From: JAKVCB01 sp965243695
Lineage (GTDB): Bacteria; Planctomycetota; Planctomycetia; Pirellulales; Lacipirellulaceae
NCBI GenBank assembly: GCA_965243695.1
Contig: CBDEWC010000009.1
Span: forward strand, 186,001-250,000
Direction of reading: 5' to 3'
Length of the DNA stretch: 64,000 bases
In this document: positions 53,775 to 60,927 of the stretch, piece after piece
How positions within the stretch are numbered: position 1 is the first letter of the stretch
How the letters are laid out: each line of letters opens with the position of its first letter
The notes under the pieces: model-generated
Database searches by the model: none
The model's input: only the letters and a program-made list of their open reading frames with translations
Told to the model about the DNA's origin: nothing
Made by a program: the position numbers and the translations under genes

Positions 53775-55082
53775 TCACGGCTTGATCACTGATCCATCGA
53801 TCGCGCGTACCGTCGTCCAGTCGGCATTCCTGTAGTTGTCGGCCAGCGGATATTTGGCGACGAGCGCCTCGTTGATATCGATACCGAGCCCGGGTTTGTC
53901 GTTTCCGTAAAGATAGCCGCTGCGGATTTGCGCGGCCCCCGGCAAGACCTCGTGTACGACGTCCGGAAACACGTTCTTTTCCTGGATGCCAAATGCCGGG
54001 ATGGTCAAATCGACGTGGTAGGCAGCTAGCTGATTGACCGGATCGTTCTCACTTCCTTCCTGCCATGCTGTTCGCACGCCAAACTGATCACACAGCGCCG
54101 CGATCTTTCTTGCCGGAGTGATGCCTCCAATACTCGAAATGCGGCAACGAATAAAATCGATGAGGCGCTCGGAAATCAGGGGGCGCCATTCGAGTGGATG
54201 CGTGAACAGCTCACCCACGGCCATCGGCGTCGTCGTCAGTGGGCGGATTTCCCGGAAATGCTCGATGTGCTCGGGTGGAAGAATATCCTCGACGAAGAAC
54301 ATTCGCACTGATTCCAGACGTCGGGCAAGGTTCCGGGCTGCGGTCGGCGTCAAACGGGAATGTACGTCGTGGAGCAGTTTCACTTTCCAGCCGAGCTTGT
54401 CGCGCACCTGCTTGAACAGTTTCGGAATCGTTTCGACGTAGAGATCCTCGTCAAAGGCAGGTCCCTGGTGCCCCTTCTCGGGACGACTGTCGTGCTGCGA
54501 TGGCACGAAACCGCCACCGCCGTAACCACCCAACTGGACCCGGACGTGGCGGTAACCCTCTTCCATGAACTTCTGGACACTCTCGACGCAGGCGTCCGTG
54601 GTCTTCCCACCCGCATGCGCATAAAGGGGCACTGCATCACGTGCCTTGCCACCGAGCAACTGATAAACCGGCATATTGGCGCGCTTGCCTTTGATATCCC
54701 AGAGAGCCATGTCGAGCGCAGCTCGCGCCGTATTTGTGACCGGCCCGTTGCGCCAGTAGGATCGCACGTGCGTTGCCTGTGAAAGCTGTTCAATGCGGTC
54801 TGGGTCTTTACCGATCCAGAAGGGCCCCAGGTGCTTTTCGATCGCGGCCTTGACCGACCAGGAGAGATAAGCGTTGGTGGCCGAGCCAATGCCGTAAAGC
54901 CCGGGCTCGCTGGTGATCACCTTGACAAAAACCCAGGAGTAACGTTTTGTGGGGCTCGTGGCAATGACCTTGATGTCCCTGATCTTCAAAGGAGGCAAGC
55001 CGCGTGTGGCCTGTGCGTACAGCGCGCTGGCCCACCAGGGCGTAACGAAAAGGCCCTTGAGAAGGTCTCGGCGATCAAGCAT
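53775..55082 (-). CDS. Mannonate dehydratase-like enolase-superfamily protein with Tat-type head
   Basis: From ATG 55082 (GAGGAG nine bases upstream) the product has 435 residues. The metal ligands of the ManD branch are visible: Asp239 in LLHDVHSRLTP, Glu265 in FFVEDILPPE and Glu291 in MAVGELFTHP. ALWDIKGKRANMPVYQLLGG is the family entry to the barrel. The N-terminus DRRDLLKGLF followed by a hydrophobic stretch resembles a twin-arginine signal, so the enzyme may be exported folded, unusual for cytoplasmic ManD. Dehydration of mannonate or gluconate to 2-keto-3-deoxygluconate is the family reaction. It is convergent with the TIM-barrel gene at 52148. Confidence 0.92.
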   Translation of the reverse strand: MLDRRDLLKGLFVTPWWASALYAQATRGLPPLKIRDIKVIATSPTKRYSWVFVKVITSEPGLYGIGSATNAYLSWSVKAAIEKHLGPFWIGKDPDRIEQLSQATHVRSYWRNGPVTNTARAALDMALWDIKGKRANMPVYQLLGGKARDAVPLYAHAGGKTTDACVESVQKFMEEGYRHVRVQLGGYGGGGFVPSQHDSRPEKGHQGPAFDEDLYVETIPKLFKQVRDKLGWKVKLLHDVHSRLTPTAARNLARRLESVRMFFVEDILPPEHIEHFREIRPLTTTPMAVGELFTHPLEWRPLISERLIDFIRCRISSIGGITPARKIAALCDQFGVRTAWQEGSENDPVNQLAAYHVDLTIPAFGIQEKNVFPDVVHEVLPGAAQIRSGYLYGNDKPGLGIDINEALVAKYPLADNYRNADWTTVRAIDGSVIKP

Positions 55083-55341
55083 GACGTATCTCTCCTCATT
55101 CTCTGGCAAATAACAAATGGCCCGAACCGTCGATTTTTTATTGTAACGGCGCTAGAAGCCAGATGGGACCCTTGCGGTTCTCGACGTTGTTTTCGGGCGG
55201 CACTGCACGTGGCGCAACAACATGCTGGGTTTGCGATTGGTTTGTCGCTTGGAGTCTACCTGAAGCCGGCGCCGATGTATGTTGATCCACTCGACGAGAA
55301 TACTGGAATCCAATTCTACGAAGAGAACTCCACCCAAAGGC

Positions 55342-55436
55342 GGGGTGACCCAGGGCTGGCAACAGGACGACTTTTTGAACTCGCTCCAGCCCCCGGCAAA
55401 CTTCGACCCGTCTACGCCGGGCAAGGGGTAAAGTGG
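55342..55436. repeat. Downstream part of SUMF1 module, copy B
   Basis: GGGGTGACCCAGG, AGGACGACTTTT, CTACGCCGGGCAAG and GTAAAGTGGTTAAGGAGAT recur at 58411-58489 just after the sister SUMF1 gene; the last 30 bp also recur at 39450-39480. The similarity shows that the repeat unit extends past the gene. The rest of the gap 55110-55341 shows no gene. Confidence 0.75.
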
Positions 55437-56291
55437 TTAAGGAGATATGGGGATAGTTCTGGCTACACGAAAACCAAGCGTGTAGTTACGGTAGTCCGGT
55501 TGGTGGCTGAGGCGGTCGGCAGCACGGACGTTCCTCGGTAAATCGGGGAACGCCCCGCCACGCAATACACGGGCATCGCCCCGCGCAGGCCCTGTTGGAT
55601 CGCTCGCCACTTTTTCATTTCCATACGGTGCGTACCAGTCCTGGTACCATTCGTAAACATTGCCGTGCATGTCAAAAAGGCCCCAACCATTAGGAATCTT
55701 CTTGCCAACGGGATGGGTCGTGCGATCCGAGTTGGCATTAAACCAGGCATGTTTATGAAGCTGAGACTCATCATCCCCAAAGCTGTAGGCGGTCGTCGTT
55801 CCCGCGCGGTAGGCGTACTCCCATTCGGCTTCAGTCGGCAGGCGGTATTGGTCGCCTTCCTGGTCGCTAAGCTTACCGCAAAAGGCCACCGCATCGTTCC
55901 AGGTCACCATCTCAACCGGTTTGGCCGCGTCTTTGCTACGGCTGGGATTGTCACCCATCACCCGCTCGTACTGTTCTTGCGTTACTTCGTGCGCGCCCAA
56001 ATAAAACGCTTTTGTAATCTTTACTAAATGCTGGGTTTCGTCGTCATCACGTCCAAGTTCTGACTTCGGGCTTCCCATCAAAAACTCACCCGGCGGGATC
56101 AGGTTGAATTTCATGCCGACCGAGTCTGTGATTTGGACAGGCACGCCAAGGTTATTGGCCCAGGCTTTTTGAAGGGTTTTGGCTTGATTACTATCAAGCG
56201 GAGCAACGGCCTGTGGTGGATCTGCCTCTGCCTGACGACTGACAAAGCAAAACAGCACCAAGGCTACCCATAAATACGATAAGCGGTTCAT
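55437..56291 (-). CDS. Exported SUMF1/FGE-like protein, module copy B
   Basis: Read from ATG 56291 (284 residues), the start used by both sisters; the frame continues to 56408 without protein character. A signal peptide (NRLSYLWVALVLFCFVSRQA) is followed by the SUMF1 blocks MKFNLIPPGEFLMGSPKSEL, YRLPTEAEWEYAYRAG, NGWGLFDMHGNVYEWYQDWY and RVLRGGAFPDLPRNVRAADR. Note Tyr in EYAYRAG where sisters have Cys, and no Cys pair after RGG. The DNA is close to copies A and C through the gene and for about 100 bp on either side. The PEP-CTERM tail lies 260 bp upstream. A binding or unknown enzymatic role is likely. Confidence 0.9.
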   Translation of the reverse strand: MNRLSYLWVALVLFCFVSRQAEADPPQAVAPLDSNQAKTLQKAWANNLGVPVQITDSVGMKFNLIPPGEFLMGSPKSELGRDDDETQHLVKITKAFYLGAHEVTQEQYERVMGDNPSRSKDAAKPVEMVTWNDAVAFCGKLSDQEGDQYRLPTEAEWEYAYRAGTTTAYSFGDDESQLHKHAWFNANSDRTTHPVGKKIPNGWGLFDMHGNVYEWYQDWYAPYGNEKVASDPTGPARGDARVLRGGAFPDLPRNVRAADRLSHQPDYRNYTLGFRVARTIPISP

Positions 56292-56551
56292 CGTCCCCCC
56301 CCTGTGTAAACGCGTTTTACATCGGCCATATCCAGCGGGGTATATCCTACCCTGCCGGGAATACGTCATCCACCGGATCGATATGGTGACCGGTTGAACT
56401 CGACCCACCCCCAGTAAACGAGGCGACGCTACTGGGTAGGGCGGAGAGTCATCGGCAACCAGTTATCACGCGTGGGTCATCCTCAACATCCCCCAAACTA
56501 GTCCCGGTGAAAACGCGGGACGATCCAACACTACGCGGCCTGCACAGGCCA

Positions 56552-56779
56552 TCACCCGCACCGCACTCGAAGCGGTGTGGCTACCAGGGCCAAGAGGGCT
56601 AAGAGGAGGGTGGCCGGTTCTGGGACATGGCCTGCCCCTGAACCACTGGCGATAGATTCGCCGTAGTGTGTCTTCCGAAGACCATAGTCGGTCTGCTCGA
56701 CGACACCATGGCCATCGCCGTGATATTCGATCGTGGGACGGTTATCGACTGATAACAGGATTACTATCTTTCGCTGCAA
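56552..56779 (-). pseudogene. PEP-CTERM/dockerin remnant
   Basis: The 75-residue frame holds one calcium-repeat half (HGDGHGVVEQTDYGLRKTHY) similar to DGNGDGFVGLHDYGVWKTHF of the 13536 gene, then HVPEPATLLLALLALVATPL. The upstream residues are not coding in character. It forms the upstream part of SUMF1 module copy B. Confidence 0.65.
56556..56580 (-). repeat. PEP-CTERM tail palindrome, copy 4
   Basis: CCGCACCGC-ACTCGAA-GCGGTGTGG, one mismatch in the arms (G-T pair possible in RNA). A second short palindrome, GGCCTG-TG-CAGGCC on the minus strand, follows the stop codon (56538-56551) and is also near 45166. Confidence 0.9.
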
Positions 56780-56849
56780 GGTGGTCTAGCAATCTGCCTA
56801 CTTCCTGATCTATCGCTTTAGCTTGATCCAGCGCAGTCTTTTCAGCCAT
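56742..56849 (-). CDS. Short open frame with strong ribosome binding site (35 aa)
   Basis: AGGAG stands 7 bases before ATG 56849; the frame reads AEKTALDQAKAIDQEVGRLL and ends after about 35 residues, inside the PEP-CTERM remnant, in another frame. The coiled, charged composition is protein-like. It lies 62 bp after the conserved gene at 56912-57181 on the same strand. It may be the 5' end of a gene whose body was cut off when the PEP-CTERM tail came in. Confidence 0.4.
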   Translation of the reverse strand: MAEKTALDQAKAIDQEVGRLLDHLAAKDSNPVISR

Positions 56850-56911
56850 TTTTGCAGCTCCTATTTTGGCAGGTGAAACAGGTAGCGACACAGGGAAGCG
56901 CGGTTTGCAGT

Positions 56912-57181
56912 TTACGAAGTCACGAGCTCGTACATGCCATGAGTCGCGTATTTGAGCTTTCCTTGTTGGACCAGCGCCTCCCAGACCGCCTTTGAATACT
57001 GGTGAGGCGGCGTGATGGCCACGATACCTGAGCCCCCACCCTTGGACATAGGTCCGTATCCGACACTCGATTCGTCATCGAGCCGAGCTATTTTGAGCCG
57101 CTTTTTGAACGCTTTAAACGCCCGTTTTAGCTCATCGTTAGGAATAGGTTCTGGCGATGGAGGCGATTCCGACTCGGGCAT
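56912..57181 (-). CDS. Small conserved planctomycete protein (89 aa)
   Basis: From ATG 57181 the product starts MPESESPPSPEPIPNDELKR and continues with a basic helix (AFKAFKKRLKIARLDDES), a Gly-rich linker and PPHQYSKAVWEALVQQGKLK, YATHGMYELV. The last part looks like a small winged-helix-like fold. I recognise this pattern as a widespread short planctomycete protein of unknown function. The frame open to 57349 runs into a dispersed repeat and is not expected to be translated. No export signal; cytoplasmic. Confidence 0.8.
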   Translation of the reverse strand: MPESESPPSPEPIPNDELKRAFKAFKKRLKIARLDDESSVGYGPMSKGGGSGIVAITPPHQYSKAVWEALVQQGKLKYATHGMYELVTS

Positions 57182-57280
57182 CAGCAATTCTCTTTTTCTG
57201 GGGGTGGTATACAGGGTAAACCCCAAATGACAGCCGAGTGACCAACGGTCCCTGGGGTACCCAGTGCCCGTCACTCGGAT

Positions 57281-57405
57281 GCCCCCGGGGTATGGGGGGT
57301 GTTTTTCTGGGGGCCGTGCTGCCGCAGTCACGGCCTTAGGCACGCGCATCTTCTACCATAATTATTGCTTTTGGGGCAGGAGCAACTGCAATGTAAATGT
57401 TGTTT
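57281..57405 (+). repeat. Dispersed repeat and PEP-CTERM fragment in reverse
   Basis: 57281-57330 is the reverse partner of 44958-45008. The next part, CGCATCTTCTACCAT then TTTTGGGGCAGGAGCA, matches the minus strand of the broken PEP-CTERM gene at 43930-44000. Two separate repeats are thus joined here in a new order. Confidence 0.6.
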
Positions 57406-57408
57406 ACC

Positions 57409-57990
57409 TTACCCGCACCGCGCTCGAAGCGGTGTGGCTACCAGGGCCAAAAGGGCTAAGAGGAGGGTGGTGGGTTCTGGGACGATGGTCAGATTGTCGG
57501 CTTCCCATGCATCCACAGGATCTGCCTCCAGGTAGACCTCTAGGCCTGCTGCATCAAAACCATGCTGCGCCACGGTCTGCCCGTCCGGAAGAGTTGTGCC
57601 AAAACTGAAGGTTGCGTACGACATTATCGTCAGGCTTTGTGCGCCCGACAGGTCCGCGTTGGTCAGGTCCGCGCTAGACAGGTTCGCATTGGGTTCTAGA
57701 TTGTTTCCGGTATAAGGGTGGTCCCCACCTGTGCGGTTCTGTATCGGGTCAACAAGGGCATGAATAGGCTGCGGAATACCACTGGCCAGTATGACCTGCC
57801 CCCGGTGCGTGGGCAAGGTTTTGCCCGCACCCCCAGGGGTGCTTATAGGGTCCCTAGTTGTCTCGACAGTAGTGCGCATAAAAAACCCCAGGCAGCGGGG
57901 AGAAACGCAGGCTGGGGTCGGTAGTACTGCAAGGGAGGGTGAACAGTACTTTGGAAAGGTTGGTAGAAGGTATCTCAGGAAGTACCTCAA
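57409..57990 (-). pseudogene. Shortened copy of the 6989-7585 pentapeptide gene
   Basis: From about 57757 down to the stop the DNA is close to 6989-7500: LVDPIQNRTGGDHPYTGNNL, FGTTLPDGQTVAQHGFDAAG and VPEPTTLLLALLALVATPL. Two deletions are visible. The signal peptide and YQKTRDRI are gone, replaced by the shared upstream repeat. The pentapeptide stack is cut from about 14 repeats to two or three (ANLSSADLTNADLSGAQS). A frame stays open to ATG 57990, but its first 75 residues have no export signal. It is a non-functional or at least non-exported copy. Confidence 0.75.
57413..57437 (-). repeat. PEP-CTERM tail palindrome, copy 5
   Basis: CCGCACCGC-GCTCGAA-GCGGTGTGG, one arm mismatch, at the 3' end of the shortened pentapeptide copy. 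Confidence 0.9.
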
Positions 57991-58330
57991 CTACCCGACA
58001 CCAGAGGGTGAGTTTTTAGAAACAACGGCTACCAAGCACGACTGGCAGGCGACCTGTAGGGACTTCAAAAAACGGGCGCAGCAGACCCGCGCACGGGGTA
58101 GAATCCTCTCGCAAGGGATGACAGTCCCAAATGAGCGGGGCCCTACCCTGCCAGAGGATGCGCCTCCATGCGACCTCCGACAGATTCATTAGTGGGCGAT
58201 ACCAGACTCGAACTATTGCAACAATCTCTCCGAAAACGGGGCATTCCCCCAGATCGCGACGCACGCTGTGCAGAATTAGGCGCAGTCGATGCGGATCTTG
58301 GCGAGCTCATCGCCCTCGCACCCGCACCCC
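57960..58330 (+). pseudogene. Tyrosine recombinase tail relic
   Basis: TATKHDWQATCRDFKKRAQQ is the post-catalytic tail of the recombinase (compare AATKHD.QVTAEDFTKRA at 48.1 kb). LVGDTRLELLQQSL and GAVDADLGELIAL follow, a degenerate form of the end found on planctomycete integrase genes. Again the tyrosine position reads Asp. The head of the gene is not upstream but lies at 60928-61047. Confidence 0.65.
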
Positions 58331-58489
58331 CCAGGGGTGCGTGTAGGGTCCGTAGTTGTCCGCAAAATAGTGCGCACAAAAATAGGGCCCCAGAAAAACA
58401 TGGGGTGACCCAGGACGGCAATAGGACGACTTTTCACTCGTCCCCCGGTCAAACTTCGTCCCGGCTACGCCGGGCAAGAGGTAAAGTGG

Positions 58490-59344
58490 TTAAGGAGATG
58501 TGGGGATAGTTCTAACCACACGAAAACCAAGAAAATGGACACGGGTGTCCGGTAGGCTGCTGACGCGGTTGGCAGCACGAACATATAGCGGAGGATAGCT
58601 GAACGATCCGCTACGCACCACACGGGCACCGCCCGACGAAGGACCTGTTGGATCGCTCACCACCTTGAGACTCTCATAAGGGTGGTACCAGTCCTGGCAC
58701 CACTCGCTCACATTGCCTTGCATGTCGTACAAGCCCCAGGCGTTGGGCTTTAACTGGCTAACCGGGTGCGTGGTATCCTCCGAATTGTCCCGGTACCATG
58801 CGTAGTCGCCAAACTCGGAAACGTCATTGCCAAAACTATAGGCCGTCGTCGTTCCTGCGCGGCAAGCGTATTCCCACTCGGCTTCAGTCGGCAGGCGGTA
58901 TTGGTCGCCTTCCTGGTCGCTAAGCTTACCGCAAAAGGCCACCGAATTGTCCCAACTCACAGTCTCTGCCGGTTTAGCCGCGTCTTTGCTACGGCTGGGA
59001 TTCTTACCCATCACCCGTTCGTACTGAGCCTGCGTCACTTCATGCACACTCAAATAAAATGGCTTCGTGATCTTTACCAGATGTTGGGTTTCGTCGTCAT
59101 CACGTCCAAGTTCTGACTTCGGGCTGCCCATCGCAAACTCACCCGGCGGGATGAGGTTGAGTTTCATGCCAATGGAGTTCGTGATTTCGACAGGTGTGCC
59201 AAGGTGATCGGCCCATGCTTTTTGATAGACCTTGGCTTGATCGCTACCAAACGGAGCAACGGCAAGCGGTGGATCTGCCTCCGCCGCACGACCGGCAAGG
59301 CATAACAGCACGAAGGCTACCCACAAATACCGTAAGCGGTTCAT
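58490..59344 (-). CDS. Exported SUMF1/FGE-like protein, module copy C
   Basis: A 284-residue sister of the 39.5- and 55.4-kb proteins: signal peptide NRLRYLWVAFVLLCLAGRAA, MKLNLIPPGEFAMGSPKSEL, YRLPTEAEWEYACRAG, NAWGLYDMQGNVSEWCQDWY and RVVRSGSFSYPPLYVRAANR. Here even the RGG is changed to RSG, and the two Cys of true formylglycine enzymes are absent. The sequence is closest to copy A upstream of the gene (same 143-bp spacer to the PEP-CTERM tail) and to copy B downstream. The frame is intact. A role outside sulfatase activation is expected. Confidence 0.9.
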   Translation of the reverse strand: MNRLRYLWVAFVLLCLAGRAAEADPPLAVAPFGSDQAKVYQKAWADHLGTPVEITNSIGMKLNLIPPGEFAMGSPKSELGRDDDETQHLVKITKPFYLSVHEVTQAQYERVMGKNPSRSKDAAKPAETVSWDNSVAFCGKLSDQEGDQYRLPTEAEWEYACRAGTTTAYSFGNDVSEFGDYAWYRDNSEDTTHPVSQLKPNAWGLYDMQGNVSEWCQDWYHPYESLKVVSDPTGPSSGGARVVRSGSFSYPPLYVRAANRVSSLPDTRVHFLGFRVVRTIPTSP

Positions 59345-59488
59345 CTCGCCCCCTTTGTAAACGTGTTACCATCGGTCACATTCAGCGTGTTCTATCCTAT
59401 CTTGCTGGGCATGCGTTATCCACCGGATCGGCATAGCGACCGTTTAAACTCCAACTACTCCCCGGTCAGATTCCTGATGGAGTTACCA

Positions 59489-59725
59489 TCACTCGCACCG
59501 CACTTGAAGCGGTGCGTGGGCCAGGGCCAAGAAGGCCAGCAGGAGGGGGGTGGGTTCTGGGGTGGCAATCAACAACGGACCTGTTGAGTAAAGGCGCGCC
59601 GTACCCCAGGTCAGGCCAGTACCGAGTTCCGGCAGGTCGAGAGTAAATTCTCCCTCAAGCCGGGTGAAATCGAGACTCTCAAACTGATCACCTGCGGCAG
59701 GTGTGTAACCACCGGTCAAAACCAC
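59489..59725 (-). pseudogene. PEP-CTERM gene remnant, last 78 residues
   Basis: GGYTPAAGDQFESLDFTRLE and ELGTGLTWGTARLYSTGPLL are the standard last strand region before a PEP-CTERM tail in autotransporter-like planctomycete proteins; ATPEPTPLLLAFLALAHAPL follows. No signal peptide or repeat region is found upstream, so only the 3' end survives. It sits 144 bp before SUMF1 copy C. Confidence 0.7.
59494..59516 (-). repeat. PEP-CTERM tail palindrome, copy 6
   Basis: CGCACCGC-ACTTGAA-GCGGTGCG, perfect 8-bp arms, at the 3' end of the 59489 remnant. Confidence 0.9.
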
Positions 59726-59913
59726 TTCAGCACACCTACCCCCGATACCAGCCTGTTTTGTTTATCGCAAGAATAGACAGGGCCATGGCAGGGTGACGAC
59801 CGCAGGTAACCGTGTCACGATGTGGTCGCTCGCGACTTGGTAAATTGTCCAATACGGTTGTTTATAGCTGTGGCAGTGATCTGTCTAAAATGACTGCCGG
59901 GTGTGATAATAGA

Positions 59914-59955
59914 CGGGGAAACCCGGGGAGGTAGCGGGGAAACCCGGGGAGGTAG
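59914..59955 (+). repeat. Perfect tandem duplication of 21 bp before the isomerase gene
   Basis: Two identical 21-bp units (59914-59934, 59935-59955) begin CGGGGAAACCC and end GGGGAGGTAG. Each carries a ribosome-binding-like GGGGAGG. The second ends 30 bp before ATG 59986, so it lies in the leader. Confidence 0.9.
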
Positions 59956-59985
59956 TAAGCTCACCGCTACCAGAAAGATTTTTTT

Positions 59986-60843
59986 ATGCTTCAGGGTTAT
60001 TGCTGCAATTCCGGACTCCTCTGTGACTTATGCATTGAGGATGCCATCGACACCCTTGCCCAAGAGGCCTACAGCGGCATTGAAGTGAGCCTCGAGAAGT
60101 CGCCGCCGTTTTTGCCCGTTCCAGCACCACACATGGCGCCTAACGATTCTGCCGAGCGGCGTAACCGCGTGCGGGCTCATGCTGCCGAGGCTGGCGTTGC
60201 GATTGCAGCCGTCAATGCTCATACAAATCTCATTGCTGGTTGTCCCGACGAACGCCTGGCGAACCTGGAATTTCTTAAGGGTTCCATTGGTATTGCAGCC
60301 GACCTGGGCGCGCCGCATGTCGTTATGGGGTGTGGCGTGAAGACAATGTACGGTTACGAGAAAGATTATTGGAAGGCTGCTGTCAATGCTTATCGCGAAC
60401 TCTTGCTGACAGCCGACCCACTGGGAGTAACTTTGACCGTCGAGGCTGGCAGTATTCCGGGCAACCTTGTCCACAATCTGGAAACTATCCAGCGATTTTT
60501 AAAACACGATGGGCTGGAGAACGTGCGAATCATCTTTGACCCATCGCACTATCTGGTGCGGGGCGACAACGTCGCCGAGGTATTTCGCGAACTCGCGCCG
60601 CGGATTGTTCATGTGCACCTGAAAGATGCCCGAGGTGACCAGGAGGATTTTGAGTTCCCACCCATGGGCCAGGGGGATATCGACTTTGGCCAGTTACTAC
60701 AGGCAATAATTGACAGTGATTACTCGGGTTTTCTTTCGGTCGAGTACGAGGCGATGGTTTGGGGATACCCTAAGGATCCACAGTCTGTCTTGCGACAGAG
60801 CAGGCAATTCATCGAAGGCTTGCTGGATACGATCACCGATTGA
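59986..60843 (+). CDS. Sugar phosphate isomerase/epimerase family protein
   Basis: The 285-residue protein is a xylose-isomerase-like TIM barrel (AP endonuclease 2 family). LGVTLTVEAGSIPGNLVHN (about 146-164), IIFDPSHYLVRGDN (about 183-196), IVHVHLKDARG (about 207-217) and GFLSVEYEAM place the Glu, Asp/His, His and Glu metal ligands in family order. It is cytoplasmic, without a signal. Members interconvert ketoses or inositol-type sugars; the substrate is not readable. The translation start at 59986 is not certain, since no ribosome binding site is close and a frame begins in the tandem repeat. Confidence 0.9.
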   Translation: MLQGYCCNSGLLCDLCIEDAIDTLAQEAYSGIEVSLEKSPPFLPVPAPHMAPNDSAERRNRVRAHAAEAGVAIAAVNAHTNLIAGCPDERLANLEFLKGSIGIAADLGAPHVVMGCGVKTMYGYEKDYWKAAVNAYRELLLTADPLGVTLTVEAGSIPGNLVHNLETIQRFLKHDGLENVRIIFDPSHYLVRGDNVAEVFRELAPRIVHVHLKDARGDQEDFEFPPMGQGDIDFGQLLQAIIDSDYSGFLSVEYEAMVWGYPKDPQSVLRQSRQFIEGLLDTITD

Positions 60844-60927
60844 TGTAACTCTACCGGCTCTTCCCGAAGAGAAGCATGCAGAAGATCTGCTTGTAACAAA
60901 CCTCACCCGATACCAAGGAAACACGCA

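Noticed and set aside
58185..58215. Sequence like the reverse complement of a tRNA 3' half (GGGCGATACCAGACTCGAAC)
   Set aside because: The T-stem has two mismatches and no anticodon arm or acceptor partner is found. It is better explained as the end of a recombinase relic, possibly an old attachment region.
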